Shown: positions 18,860 through 27,361 of the stretch, piece by piece
Position numbering within the stretch: the first letter of the stretch is position 1
Layout of the letters: every line of letters starts with the position of its first letter
From: Oceanibaculum pacificum
GTDB lineage: Bacteria; Pseudomonadota; Alphaproteobacteria; Oceanibaculales; Oceanibaculaceae
DNA: 51,726 nt
Direction of reading: 5' to 3'
NCBI RefSeq assembly: GCF_001618175.1
Contig: NZ_LPXN01000068.1
Coordinates: 1-51,726 of the forward strand
Made by a program: the position numbers and the translations under genes
The notes under the pieces: generated by a model
The model's input: the letters and a program-made list of their open reading frames with translations, nothing else
The model's database searches: none
What the model was told of the DNA's origin: nothing

Positions 18860-19363
18860 ATGCAGCGCCGCGTTCCTGTTCCCCCCTTGAAGATCGTGCC
18901 GGCGCGCGAGGCCACGAAGCCGAAGAAGCCGCGCGCCGATATGAGCCATGAGGAACGCGCGGCGGAGATCGTCGACCATCTGCGCGACGTGATCGAGAAT
19001 CGCAAGGAAGTCGCCGAGGGCGCCGGCGGCATGTCCTACCGCGACTGGCGCAAGCTGGCGAAGAAGGAGATCGCCGAGGCGCTACGCGACACCGCCATCC
19101 GCGCCGCCGTGGGCGAGGTGATGTCGACCCGGCGCATCGGCAATCTGATGCTGCGCGCCGGCTTCATGATCCTGGCCGCCGTCGCCTCCTTCGCCGCCTT
19201 CTGGTATGGCGTGATGCTGATCGGCCAGGAATACGGCATGCAATGGGGCATCCTGGCCGCCCTCTCGGCGCTGGCGCTGAGCATCGCCTTCGTCGTCGCC
19301 GGCGTGCTGGTTGGCGGCCGGGACGGCGATCCGGAAGATCAGATCGATCCGGATTTAAAGTAA
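18860..19363 (+). CDS. hypothetical protein with two C-terminal transmembrane helices
   Basis: A 167-residue protein from an ATG at 18860; the frame is open from a GTG at 18788, so the start is uncertain and no strong ribosome-binding site decides it. The first half is charged and helical (SHEERAAEIVDHLRDVIENR), and two transmembrane helices lie at about 95-115 and 122-145. The acidic C-terminus ends in DPEDQIDPDLK. No family was recognised. It might be a membrane-tethered scaffold, but there is no sequence support for any specific role. Confidence 0.6.
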   Translation: MQRRVPVPPLKIVPAREATKPKKPRADMSHEERAAEIVDHLRDVIENRKEVAEGAGGMSYRDWRKLAKKEIAEALRDTAIRAAVGEVMSTRRIGNLMLRAGFMILAAVASFAAFWYGVMLIGQEYGMQWGILAALSALALSIAFVVAGVLVGGRDGDPEDQIDPDLK

Positions 19364-19447
19364 CATGGGTTAGCGTCGCCCCCTTTCCCCACCGGCATCC
19401 CGCCTGATACATCTTGTCGCCAAGAAACGGGATCGGGAGGATTTTCC

Positions 19448-20224
19448 ATGCAGCTCAGCCTGAAGGGCAAGCACGCCATCATCACCGCCGCCGGCAGCGG
19501 CATCGGCAAGCGCACGGCGGAAGTGTTCCACGCCGCCGGCTGCCGGCTGTTCCTGTGCGACATCGACGAAGCAGCACTCGACGCCGTGGTGAAGGCGCTG
19601 CCCGGCAGCTTCGGCATGGTGGTGGACGTGTCGGACATGGCGCAGGTCGACCGCTTCATGGATGTTGCGCTGGCCGAGCTGAACGGGCTGGATATCCTGG
19701 TCAACAATGCCGGCATCGCCGGCCCGACCGCGCCGATCGACGAGATCGACCCGGCCGACTGGCAGCGCACATTGGATGTCAATCTGAACGGGCTGTTCTA
19801 TTGCACGCGGCGCGCGGTGCCGGCGCTGAAGAAATCCGGTGGCGGGTGCATCGTGAACCTCTCCTCGGCCGCCGGTCGCTTCGCCTTCCCGATGCGCAGC
19901 CCCTATTCCGCGACCAAATGGGGAGTGGTCGGCGTAACCCGCACCTTGTCGGTCGAGCTGGGCGACCACAATATCCGCGTGAACGCCATCCTGCCCGGCT
20001 CCGTCGCCGGCCCGCGCATCGAGAAGGTCATCGCCGACAAGGCCGCCGCGCGCGGCATCGACCCGGAGGCGCAGCGCGCCAAGATGCTGGAGCCGATCTC
20101 GCTGAAGGAGTTCGTCACCTCAACCGACATCGCCAATATGGCGCTGTATCTCTGCTCCGACGCCGGCCGGCACATCAGCGGCCAATGCCTGAACGTCGAC
20201 GCCGGCACGGAATATCTGAGCTGA
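19448..20224 (+). CDS. SDR family oxidoreductase
   Basis: A 258-residue classical SDR with glycine motif AAGSGIG (14-20), NNAG (86-89) and catalytic Ser140, Tyr153, Lys157. The C-terminal NVDAGTEYLS resembles SDRs that oxidise sugars or hydroxy acids rather than FabG. The substrate is unknown. It is preceded by a GGGAGGA ribosome-binding site 11-17 nt upstream of the ATG. The Gly-rich and catalytic motifs are intact. It is followed by the palindromic repeat at 20252. Confidence 0.9.
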   Translation: MQLSLKGKHAIITAAGSGIGKRTAEVFHAAGCRLFLCDIDEAALDAVVKALPGSFGMVVDVSDMAQVDRFMDVALAELNGLDILVNNAGIAGPTAPIDEIDPADWQRTLDVNLNGLFYCTRRAVPALKKSGGGCIVNLSSAAGRFAFPMRSPYSATKWGVVGVTRTLSVELGDHNIRVNAILPGSVAGPRIEKVIADKAAARGIDPEAQRAKMLEPISLKEFVTSTDIANMALYLCSDAGRHISGQCLNVDAGTEYLS

Positions 20225-20251
20225 GCGAGGTTTCCATACTCTACCGCGCCC

Positions 20252-20350
20252 TGATCCCCCGGCCTTGTGCCGGGGGTCCAAGGTTCGGCTTACACCTGCC
20301 ACTCCGGAAAAGCGGAAGCCTGGATTCCCGGCACAAGGCCGGGAATGACA
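20252..20350. repeat. REP/BIME-like pair of inverted palindromes
   Basis: Two hairpins face each other. One is CCCCCGGC-CTTGT-GCCGGGGG (20256-20276). The other is ATTCCCGGC-ACAAG-GCCGGGAAT (20324-20346). Loop and stem core of the second are the reverse complement of the first, so the whole block is a larger inverted repeat with about 47 bp between palindromes. It lies between convergent genes and may terminate both. Such CCCGGC...GCCGGG palindromes are common intergenic repeats in alphaproteobacteria. Confidence 0.85.
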
Positions 20351-20406
20351 TTGAGAAGGTTTCCCAGGCCGGGGAATTCATAAAAAGAAAAAGACCGGGA
20401 AGAGAC

Positions 20407-20604
20407 CTAGCCCTGCTTCTCCGTCCCGCTCTCCACCGCCTCGTAATGCTCCAGAAAGCTGTCGAGGTCGCCTTTCACGCGCTCGACCATCAGGCGCACC
20501 ATGCGGCGGTCGGGCGTGGTGCATAGCGCCTCGGTCACCGCCGTGCCGAGCTGGTTGACCGAATGGGCCAACAGCTTCACCGCCATCTGATCCTCGAACT
20601 TCAT
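20407..20604 (-). CDS. small conserved-looking hypothetical protein
   Basis: A 65-residue soluble helical protein starting MKFEDQMAVKLLAHSVNQLG and ending in a Glu/Lys-rich tail. The chosen ATG at 20604 is 75 bp before the divergent SpmAB gene. A much longer frame continues upstream, but that part lies antisense to SpmAB and is His/Gln-rich, so it is an artefact. No family was recognised. The alpha-helical pattern and sensible codon use favour a real gene. Confidence 0.55.
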   Translation of the reverse strand: MKFEDQMAVKLLAHSVNQLGTAVTEALCTTPDRRMVRLMVERVKGDLDSFLEHYEAVESGTEKQG

Positions 20605-20679
20605 CTGCCGTCTCGCTATTCCTAAGGCCGGTCTACCGTATAGATTGGCTTCGGCTTTGGCAAAACCAGGACGCCTTTC

Positions 20680-21963
20680 GTGAACGGCATATTCCTCTTC
20701 ATCGTGCTGATCGCCTTCGCGGTCGCCGCCTTCTACCAGCTTGCCGGCGCGAGCGGCGATATCGCCCCCATGGACGCCTTGGGCCAGGCGATGATCAAGG
20801 CGGCCGAGGGCTCGGTCACGCTGGCCATCGGGCTGATCGGGGTGATGACGCTGTTCCTGGGGCTGATGAAGGTGGCGGAGGCCGGCGGCCTGCTGGTGAT
20901 CGTCGCCCGGCTGATGCGCCCGCTGATGGTGCGGCTGTTCCCCGAGGTGCCGGCCGACCATCCGGCGATGGGCGCGATCATCATGAACCTCTCGGCCAAT
21001 GTGCTGGGGCTGGGCAACGCCGCCACCCCCTTCGGCATCCGCGCCATGCAGGAGCTGGACAAGCTGAACGCCCACAAGGGCACGGCGACCAACGCCATGG
21101 TGCTGTTCCTGGCGATCAACACGTCGAGCGTCACCCTGCTGCCGACCGGCGTGATCGCCCTGCGCGCCGCCGCCGGATCGGCCGACCCGGCCGGCATTGT
21201 GCCAACCACGCTGTTCGCCACCATCTGTTCCACCACGGTGGCGATCCTGATGGCCAAGCTGCTGCAGCGCTACTGGCCGATGGGCCCAGCCGATACGTCC
21301 GCCGCGACGACAGAAACGGCGACACCGACCGACCAGCCGGACGTCGGCGAGCCGCAGGCCCCGCCCTACCCGTTCTGGGTCTCCCTGCTGGTGCTGGGCG
21401 GCGTGTTCGCGCTGGTGCCGCTGACCATCCTGCATGGCCGCACCATAGCGCCCTGGATCATCCCCGGGCTGATGGTCGCCTTCCTGTCCTTCGGGGCGCT
21501 GCGCGGGGTGAAGATCTACGAGGTGTTCGTGGAGGGCGCCAAGGACGGCTTCCAGGTGGCGGTGCGCATCATCCCCTATCTGGTGGCGATCCTGGTCGCC
21601 GTCGCCATGTTCCGCGCGAGCGGCGCGCTGGAGCTGCTGATCTCGCCCTTGAGCGCGATCACCGCCCCCCTGGGCCTGCCGGCCGAGGCGCTGCCGATGG
21701 CGCTGCTGCGCCCGCTATCGGGCTCCGGCGCCTATGGCATCATGGCCTCGATCATCAATGATCCGGCGGTCGGACCGGACAACTATACCGGCTATCTGGT
21801 CTCCACCATCCAGGGCTCCACCGAGACGACCTTCTATGTGCTGGCGGTGTATTTCGGCGCGGTGCAGATCAGGCGGCTGCGGCATGCCATCCCGGCGGCC
21901 CTGGCGGCCGACGCGGCCGGCGTGGCGGCGGCGGTGGCGATCTGCCTGCTGCTGTTCGGCTAA
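20680..21963 (+). CDS. SpmA-SpmB fusion, nucleoside recognition (Gate) domain membrane protein
   Basis: This 427-residue membrane protein joins the domains of the Bacillus spore maturation proteins SpmA (about 1-200) and SpmB (about 225-427). Both halves carry the Gate motif region, for example NVLGLGNAATPFGIRAMQEL in the first and the serine/glycine-rich PLSGSGAYGIMASI in the second. The host does not sporulate as far as can be seen, and the fused form is widespread in Proteobacteria with unknown transport function. The GTG start at 20680 follows AGGA by about 8 nt. Its stop overlaps the convergent small membrane gene by 4 bp. Confidence 0.88.
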   Translation: MNGIFLFIVLIAFAVAAFYQLAGASGDIAPMDALGQAMIKAAEGSVTLAIGLIGVMTLFLGLMKVAEAGGLLVIVARLMRPLMVRLFPEVPADHPAMGAIIMNLSANVLGLGNAATPFGIRAMQELDKLNAHKGTATNAMVLFLAINTSSVTLLPTGVIALRAAAGSADPAGIVPTTLFATICSTTVAILMAKLLQRYWPMGPADTSAATTETATPTDQPDVGEPQAPPYPFWVSLLVLGGVFALVPLTILHGRTIAPWIIPGLMVAFLSFGALRGVKIYEVFVEGAKDGFQVAVRIIPYLVAILVAVAMFRASGALELLISPLSAITAPLGLPAEALPMALLRPLSGSGAYGIMASIINDPAVGPDNYTGYLVSTIQGSTETTFYVLAVYFGAVQIRRLRHAIPAALAADAAGVAAAVAICLLLFG

Positions 21964-22280
21964 TAGAACATCGCGCGGCGGCGCGCCGGCCGGGGCCGGC
22001 ACAGCACCGCCAGCAAAAGGCCGGGCACGGCGATCACCACAAAGGCCGGCAACAGCAGAATGGTGGTGATGCCGGGCTCCCAGATCGCCGGATGGACATG
22101 GCGCTGGATTGCCGCCTGAAGGAGGTTGAGGCTGTCCGCATTCACATCGAACCAGAGCTGGCCGAACGGGCGCGGCATGAAATCGCCGCCGCTATCCAGC
22201 GATGCCAGCACATCCCCGCCCAGCACGACCAGCGCCAGCAGGATCAGCACCCAGCCCAATATGCGGCCCACACGTCTCAT
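21960..22280 (-). CDS. small hypothetical membrane protein
   Basis: A 106-residue protein from the ATG at 22280, with two hydrophobic helices (about 7-26, GWVLILLALVVLGGDVLA, and about 70-92, ITTILLLPAFVVIAVPGLLL) and a basic C-terminus. It resembles small PetM-like or petC-associated membrane proteins only in size, and I cannot assign a family. It is convergent with the SpmAB fusion. The frame is open for 25 codons upstream but that stretch lacks membrane character. Confidence 0.6.
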   Translation of the reverse strand: MRRVGRILGWVLILLALVVLGGDVLASLDSGGDFMPRPFGQLWFDVNADSLNLLQAAIQRHVHPAIWEPGITTILLLPAFVVIAVPGLLLAVLCRPRPARRRAMFY

Positions 22281-22493
22281 TCTTGCCTGCCCCCAGCAGG
22301 ATTGCCCCGCGACGGGAGCGGTAGTGTGACGGCAACATATTGATCCCGCAATCATTAGTTATTTCGCATACGAACCGGTTGCCGGTTTCGCGGGGTCACG
22401 GAAACGTCAAACAAGGGCGATCCAGTCGTTGCATCCGCCCCCGGTCTCGGCTAGGTTGCGGCGCTTCCAAACCGGCAGGCTTGCCGGCAGGCC

Positions 22494-22584
22494 GGAGGGA
22501 TGGCCGAGTGGTTGAAGGCGCACGCCTGGAAAGTGTGTAAGGGTTAATAGCTCTTCGCGGGTTCGAATCCCGCTCCCTCCGCCA
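22494..22584 (+). tRNA. tRNA-Ser(GGA)
   Basis: The acceptor stem GGAGGGA (22494-22500) pairs with TCCCTCC (22574-22580), followed by discriminator G and an encoded CCA (22582-22584). The anticodon stem CACGC/GTGTG flanks the loop CTGGAAA with anticodon GGA at 22528-22530, reading TCC and TCT serine codons. A long variable arm typical of tRNA-Ser lies between the anticodon and T arms; the T loop is TTCGAAT. A T-run follows. The mobile-element genes that start 97 bp downstream suggest it served as an integration site. Confidence 0.96.
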
Positions 22585-22681
22585 GTTTTTCTCGTAAGTC
22601 TTTGTTTTTCGTATTATTTCCTGAACGCTCTCTATTTCACCCATCTTTTTCTCCATCCCCCTCGGTGAGACCATAAATCCC

Positions 22682-24955
22682 CTACCGCTCGTATCCGCCG
22701 TGGCCCTGCGGCCGCTGCGAAGATCTTGAGGCACGGGCATCTGATGGGACGGGCAGGTTTCGCGCTCGCAGGAGCCGGAAGATTTCGTCGTAGCCATTCT
22801 TCAGTTTCTCCGCTTCGGTAATTCTCGCCACGGTCCGGCTGGCGGCGAAGGCGCGCCGTGCCTGGGCCCAGACCGCCCAGGTGACAATGCCGATCCTGAG
22901 CAATGTCAGGTCGTCATAGGCCGCGAGCGTCCGGCGGACATTATCCAGCGCCTCCTTCTGCTCGGGCAGCAGATACTCGTTTGGAATCCGGGCTGGCCCG
23001 TAGCCTTGCGCGATCAGGCTGTCAGGGGTTTCCGTCTCCAGCACCTGCTGGGGCGACGGGGCCGGCTTGGTGGGCAGATGCTCGTCGATCCGCGTCTTGA
23101 TGAGCCCGTGATAATGGGGAGGCAGCCGGTCGAGGCGCTGGATGTCCTCCGGGGAAAGGCCCCGGACACCGGTCCCATCGATCTTGCCCGCTGCCGTCAA
23201 GCGCGGTGGGGGTAGGTCACGCTCGATCCAGAGAGCGGAGAGCACCCTTACGTCCTGGGTGATGACCTCCGAGGCGAAGCGGTTCAGGACGGCAACCTTC
23301 CGGGTTTCCTGCTCCAAAGCCTTGGCGGTGTCGGCCAGTTGAAGCCGGAGGGCCTCGGCCTCCTGGCGCACCGCCAGCAGTTCATCCCGCTCTTGCCGCA
23401 GAGCGACGATCTCCGTCCTGGCTCGTTCTGCATCCAGCTGACGGGCCTGTTCGGCCTCCTTCGCGGCCTCGCGCTGGCGCTCAGGCACCTGGCGGCGGCC
23501 CTCGATCAGCAGGCGGATGGCGATGCCGGCGGTGCCCCGGTCGCGCTGCCAATCGCCCCACAGATGCGTGAGGCGGCATTCCTGGATCAGCTCGTTGCCG
23601 ATGGCGATCTGGCGCGCCGATGCCGGCTCCGGAATGGGCGGCGCCTGGGTGATTTCCTCATAGATGCGCTCCATCACATCCTGGTAGGAATCGAACCGGT
23701 GCTTCGGCCTTGCCGGGACCACCACCGCGTTGCAGGCCTCGGCGAGCCGCTCGGCCCTCTCCCATTTCTGGGCGCGGTGTCGTTCTTCCCGTTCCGCACG
23801 CTGGTGCGCCCTCAGCCGGGCAGCCTTCTCCCTTGCATCGCGCCGCTGGCGCTGCCGCCTGCCCTGCCATGCCCGCACCTCCTGCTGACGGTCGGCGATC
23901 AGCATCCGGTTGATCTGCACCGCGAGCGGCGGCTCGCCTTCCGTCTCAGTCGTCCGCTGCAGATAGCTGGGCGACACCCGCCTCAGGGGTTCCAAATCCA
24001 GACCGCTGTCGCGGAAGGAGCCAGGATGATACCGCCAGCCAAGCCCGTGGCGCGCCATATGCGGGTTGATGATCTCGCACATCAGCGCCTTGGTCCGCTC
24101 GATGGCGCCCTTGCGGCCAAGCTCCAGGCATTTGTGCCTGTGGAAGCCCCAGGCGCCGTCCGCATCCCGGCGGGCCGGACGGTCATGCAGGACGAGATGC
24201 ATATGCACGTTGCGCGCCTGCTCATCCGCATGGGGACCCGTCAGCTCCTTGCCAGGCGGCGTATGCACCACCGCATGGCAGCGCAGGCGATATCCCTCCT
24301 GGTGGGATTCGTCCGGCGTCATCGCCTCGATCCGCCGGACGAGCTCGCTGGCAATCGCGTCATAGGCCTCGTCGGCGAGGCCGTAGGGCAGCTCCAGGAT
24401 CATCCGGATCTGCACCGGCTTGTCGTAGCTGCGCCCGCCATCCTGGCGCATCGGCGTCTTGCGCGCCTCCCGCGCCTCGACCGCATCCCAGAAGCGGCAA
24501 CGGGCCAGCGTGTCTCCGGCGATGTTGCCGGCCGCGCAGAGACTCTCTTCAGCAGGATCGGGCTCCACCCGGCCGTCGCCGTGAACCACCATCCGCTCGA
24601 TATAGGCCTGGTGACGGCCGGCCAGATGGCGGCCCGTTCCATCGGGCTTGACCTTCACGGTCGTGACGGTCAGGCAATAGGGCATCTCGGTGAGCCGGCG
24701 CCCATTGCGCAGCACCAGCCTGCTGGTCCGGATGGCCTCCTTCACATCGATCCGGCGCAGCCCGCCCGGCGCGGTCGGAACGGGTCCCTGCCCAGGGCTG
24801 ACCCAGTTTTCCCGTGTCCGCGCCGATCCAGTCCGGCGGGCGCGGGACGCCCGGCCATGGCCCACCAGGGCGCGGACCAGAGCCTCCTCCTCGCCGCCCT
24901 CATGCAGACGCCCGAGCTTCCACTCCTCCTCATCCTCCTCGCGCCGTCTTTCCAT
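22682..24955 (-). CDS. MobA/MobL-type (MOBQ) relaxase
   Basis: A 757-residue protein with the features of MobA/MobL relaxases, which nick plasmid or element DNA at oriT and lead strand transfer. The histidine cluster is complete: His227 in RLRCHAVVH and His251/His253 in ARNVHMHLVLHDRP. It is followed by the family segment RDSGLDLEPLRRVSPSYLQR. A candidate catalytic tyrosine is Tyr118 in GRHQAYIERM. The first 90 residues are charged and not conserved, so the true start may be MPYCLTVTT (residue 91). A coiled coil spans about 490-570. No type IV secretion genes or second mob gene are visible, so the element would need help to move. Confidence 0.72.
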   Translation of the reverse strand: MERRREEDEEEWKLGRLHEGGEEEALVRALVGHGRASRARRTGSARTRENWVSPGQGPVPTAPGGLRRIDVKEAIRTSRLVLRNGRRLTEMPYCLTVTTVKVKPDGTGRHLAGRHQAYIERMVVHGDGRVEPDPAEESLCAAGNIAGDTLARCRFWDAVEAREARKTPMRQDGGRSYDKPVQIRMILELPYGLADEAYDAIASELVRRIEAMTPDESHQEGYRLRCHAVVHTPPGKELTGPHADEQARNVHMHLVLHDRPARRDADGAWGFHRHKCLELGRKGAIERTKALMCEIINPHMARHGLGWRYHPGSFRDSGLDLEPLRRVSPSYLQRTTETEGEPPLAVQINRMLIADRQQEVRAWQGRRQRQRRDAREKAARLRAHQRAEREERHRAQKWERAERLAEACNAVVVPARPKHRFDSYQDVMERIYEEITQAPPIPEPASARQIAIGNELIQECRLTHLWGDWQRDRGTAGIAIRLLIEGRRQVPERQREAAKEAEQARQLDAERARTEIVALRQERDELLAVRQEAEALRLQLADTAKALEQETRKVAVLNRFASEVITQDVRVLSALWIERDLPPPRLTAAGKIDGTGVRGLSPEDIQRLDRLPPHYHGLIKTRIDEHLPTKPAPSPQQVLETETPDSLIAQGYGPARIPNEYLLPEQKEALDNVRRTLAAYDDLTLLRIGIVTWAVWAQARRAFAASRTVARITEAEKLKNGYDEIFRLLRARNLPVPSDARASRSSQRPQGHGGYER

Positions 24956-25182
24956 CCCTCTGCCTCACCCATAGAGCCACGACGGGACCGCGGGCTCGGA
25001 ATCAGGGCTCATAATGCAATTTTGAAAAATTGGGATATGGGCCCTGAACAACGCACATTAGGAGCCGCTTTAGTTTCGAGCCCTGCCATCGGATGTCAAG
25101 TTGAAGAAAAATCAACCGACTGATATTATTGGTTAACACGGGTCGCTGAAGATTTTGAGGCAAATCACCTGAAAGTGCCGGC
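24956..25182. other. non-coding stretch upstream of the relaxase
   Basis: No gene is visible. The AT-rich centre (25015-25135) differs from the flanks and could contain the relaxase promoter or an oriT, but no clear nic-site consensus was found. It separates the relaxase from the AlpA-like gene and its terminator. Confidence 0.4.
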
Positions 25183-25216
25183 GCAAAAGAAAGGGGCGGA
25201 GGAATCCCCCCGCCCC
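25183..25216 (-). terminator. rho-independent terminator after the AlpA-like gene
   Basis: Read on the minus strand, a GC stem (CGCCCC/GGGGCG arms at 25211-25216 and 25193-25198, extendable by one pair) is followed by TTTCTTTT (25192-25185). It lies about 40 bp after the AlpA-like stop. Confidence 0.8.
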
Positions 25217-25258
25217 TGCAAGGAAGAGCCGGATCAACTGTCCGGACAGGGCCTTCGG

Positions 25259-25450
25259 CTAGGCCAACCTCTTCTCGATCTCGGTCGCCAGGATGAGCGT
25301 CCGGCGTCCCACCTTGATCGCGGGAAGATCACCCTCACGGATCAAGCCGTGGATCAGCGACTTGCTCACTCCGAGCGCCCGGGCCGCGCTGGCGACGCTA
25401 TAGGCCAGAATCTCGGGCAGCTCGACCTGATTGCCATTGTCAGTCAACAT
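25259..25450 (-). CDS. AlpA/excisionase-like helix-turn-helix protein
   Basis: A 63-residue MerR-type winged helix protein of the AlpA/Xis kind. The core reads SVASAARALGVSKSLIHGLI, then REGDLPAIKVGRRTLI, the usual order of recognition helix and wing. Such proteins act as excisionases or activators of integrase genes in integrated elements. The ATG at 25450 has AGGAG 7-11 nt upstream. No integrase gene is visible in the window, so its target is unknown. It is the regulator of the element defined by the relaxase. Confidence 0.8.
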   Translation of the reverse strand: MLTDNGNQVELPEILAYSVASAARALGVSKSLIHGLIREGDLPAIKVGRRTLILATEIEKRLA

Positions 25451-25800
25451 CGTCTTCTCCTGTGCCGGCCGCGCCGGCTGCTGGAATGCCCCGCCCGGCA
25501 CCCTGCCGAAGCGGCGCGAGAGAAGCTCCCTCGCTGGATCCAGTCTGCAGAACGGACGGCAAACTTATGGCAAAGACCCGCTGATTGCCCTGAGGGGGCG
25601 GCTCACCCGTCTCCTGGGATGGCGCGAGAGGGAAAATATTCCCCTATTATCTCAATAATTCCAATACTTAAGCGGATCAATCATCTCAGTTCGGGGTTAT
25701 CCCGCTTGAGCAGCGCGTGCCCAGCCCTCGACCGGGGACTATCCTTTTTGAAGCCATCACGTCCCCCCTGCCTCTTGGCGCTCCGAGATTAAGTCAGGAC
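25451..25800. other. non-coding region upstream of the AlpA-like gene
   Basis: No gene was recognised. The stretch contains an inverted repeat GCCGGC-CGC-GCCGGC (about 25468-25482) and a near-palindrome GGGAAAATATTCCC (25630-25643) in an AT-rich segment, either of which could be an operator. The right edge may be the terminal repeat of the IS remnant (GAGATTAAGTCAGGACT near 25784-25800). Confidence 0.45.
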
Positions 25801-26175
25801 TCATTTGGCCCAATAGCAGACGGTTGCGGCGATGAGTACGCCGGCGAGGTAGTTTGCTGCGAGCTTGTCGTATCGGGTGGCGACCCGGCGATAGTCCTTG
25901 AGTCTCGCCCAGAGTCGTTCGACGGTGTTTCGTTGGCGGTAGGCGTCGACATCGTACGGGATGGGTTGTTTTCGCGATGTGGTGGTCGGTATGACAGCCT
26001 CAGCGCTGCGCTCGGCCAGACGTTTGCGGAGGTGATCGGCATCATAGCCGCGATCCGCCAGCAGCTTTCGGAACGGCCCTGCGGCCTCGATCAGGGCATG
26101 GGCCATGGTGATGTCGTTGATGTTGCCGGCGCTGAGCAGCAGCACGCGGGGCCGGCCATCCCATCAGGTCATGTC
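25801..26175 (-). pseudogene. truncated IS5-type transposase (C-terminal half)
   Basis: The frame on the minus strand encodes the C-terminal half of an IS5/IS427-type DDE transposase: LLADRGYDADHLRKRL contains the second catalytic Asp region, and RNTVERLWARLKDYRRVATR the third (Glu). The N-terminal half with the first Asp is missing, and an in-frame TGA interrupts the frame near 26168 just before GRPRVLLLSAGN. About 180 bp of unassigned sequence follow before the histidine kinase stop. It is a dead insertion sequence fragment and marks past rearrangement here. Confidence 0.8.
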
Positions 26176-26353
26176 CACCTTCTCCGTTGCGCCGGCCTCA
26201 ACCTCAAAATGAGGTATATTCAAGGGAACACGTCACACGGAAAGACCCAGCTCCCTGCCCCTCTGCAACTACTCGAGTCGGTTTCACCGAAGACCATGAA
26301 GGTCGGTATTACCTGATCAATTTTAGGTAAGATTGCACGATACAAAAATTTTC

Positions 26354-27361
26354 TTAATTTCGCGCGATAGAAAATATTGTTCTAAGCCCTTCAACTCGCC
26401 ATTCGCGCGCCACTTCGCCCCGTAACTGTCCTTTGATGGCCATCTCCGCCAAATAAGTTCCAAACCCTGTGCTTTTCGGAGCCTTTGTTATGGGAGGGCC
26501 TCCCTTCTCTTCCCAAGAGACGTGGAAGCGACTTTCATCAGACGTACAAAGAATCGAAATATGACCACCTTCGACCGATAACGCGCCATATTTGGCTGCG
26601 TTGGTGGCCAATTCGTGCAACACCAGCGCAAGGGTGCTGAGGTGGGCTTCAGAGATAGATATGTCATCTCCCTCAATGGAAAACGGAAACGAAGGACCGC
26701 TTTGTCCGTAGGGAAGGAGAATTCTCCTAAGTAGTTCATGGAAAGAGCTGACGCCGTGTGGTTCTATTCTATCTTGTTCCGAATACGGTAAAGTTAGAGC
26801 GTGCGCATTGGCGAGAGCTTGCAATCTCCCCTGCACATCACGAGCCAACTCGACTGGAGATTGCGCCACACGAGAACTGAGCATCACCACACTGCTCGCG
26901 AGTGTGAAAAGATTCTTGATGCGGTGATTCATCTCTTCAAGAAGCAATCGCTGGCGTTCGAGAGCGCGCTTTTGCTCTGTGATGTCGCGGGCTATTTTTG
27001 ACGCACCCACGACTATGCCAGCCTCATTTATTATTGGCGAGACGGTCAGTGAAATATCCACCAAAGAGCCGTCTTTTCGCTGACGCACGGTTTCGTAAGG
27101 CTCTACCCGCTCGCCTCGACGTATCTTCGCGAGAATCACCGGTTCCTCGTTATGTCGATCGCCCGGAATGAGCATAGTGACCGATTTCCCGATCGCCTCT
27201 GTAGCTGAATAACCGAATAGTCTTTCGGCGCCCTGATTCCAATCGGTAATGATGCCATTTAAATCCTTGGCGAGAATGGCATCCAAGGAGGATTCAACTA
27301 TAGCCGCAAGACGATGTGCCGCATGTTCAGTGAAACGGCGTTCTGTTGCATCCACCACCAT
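26354..27361 (-). CDS. PAS domain sensor histidine kinase, HWE family
   Basis: A 335-residue soluble kinase with an N-terminal PAS domain (about 15-130) and an HWE-type kinase domain. The phosphoacceptor is His146 in EEMNHRIKN. The N box is HELATNAAKYGALS with Asn254, and the HWE signature WEEKGGPP is at 283-290. No transmembrane segment is seen, so it senses a cytoplasmic cue or light/redox through the PAS fold. HWE kinases commonly phosphorylate PhyR or single-domain response regulators of the general stress response, which is relevant to the EcfG/NepR genes 15 kb away. The ATG at 27361 has GGAGG 9-13 nt upstream. The gene is visibly AT-richer than its neighbours, suggesting transfer. Confidence 0.88.
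   Translation of the reverse strand: MVVDATERRFTEHAAHRLAAIVESSLDAILAKDLNGIITDWNQGAERLFGYSATEAIGKSVTMLIPGDRHNEEPVILAKIRRGERVEPYETVRQRKDGSLVDISLTVSPIINEAGIVVGASKIARDITEQKRALERQRLLLEEMNHRIKNLFTLASSVVMLSSRVAQSPVELARDVQGRLQALANAHALTLPYSEQDRIEPHGVSSFHELLRRILLPYGQSGPSFPFSIEGDDISISEAHLSTLALVLHELATNAAKYGALSVEGGHISILCTSDESRFHVSWEEKGGPPITKAPKSTGFGTYLAEMAIKGQLRGEVAREWRVEGLRTIFSIARN

Noticed and set aside
20605-21435. Upstream extension of the 20407 minus-strand frame, antisense to SpmAB
   Set aside because: The His/Gln/Gly-rich translation is typical of antisense frames; the coding strand here is the SpmAB gene.
23339-25123. 594-residue plus-strand frame over the relaxase
   Set aside because: The minus-strand relaxase has recognisable motifs and a better start; the plus frame has none.
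24956-25182. Candidate oriT nic site (TAATGTGCGTTG on the minus strand near 25060)
   Set aside because: Resembles MOBQ nic sites only loosely and no inverted repeat flanks it.
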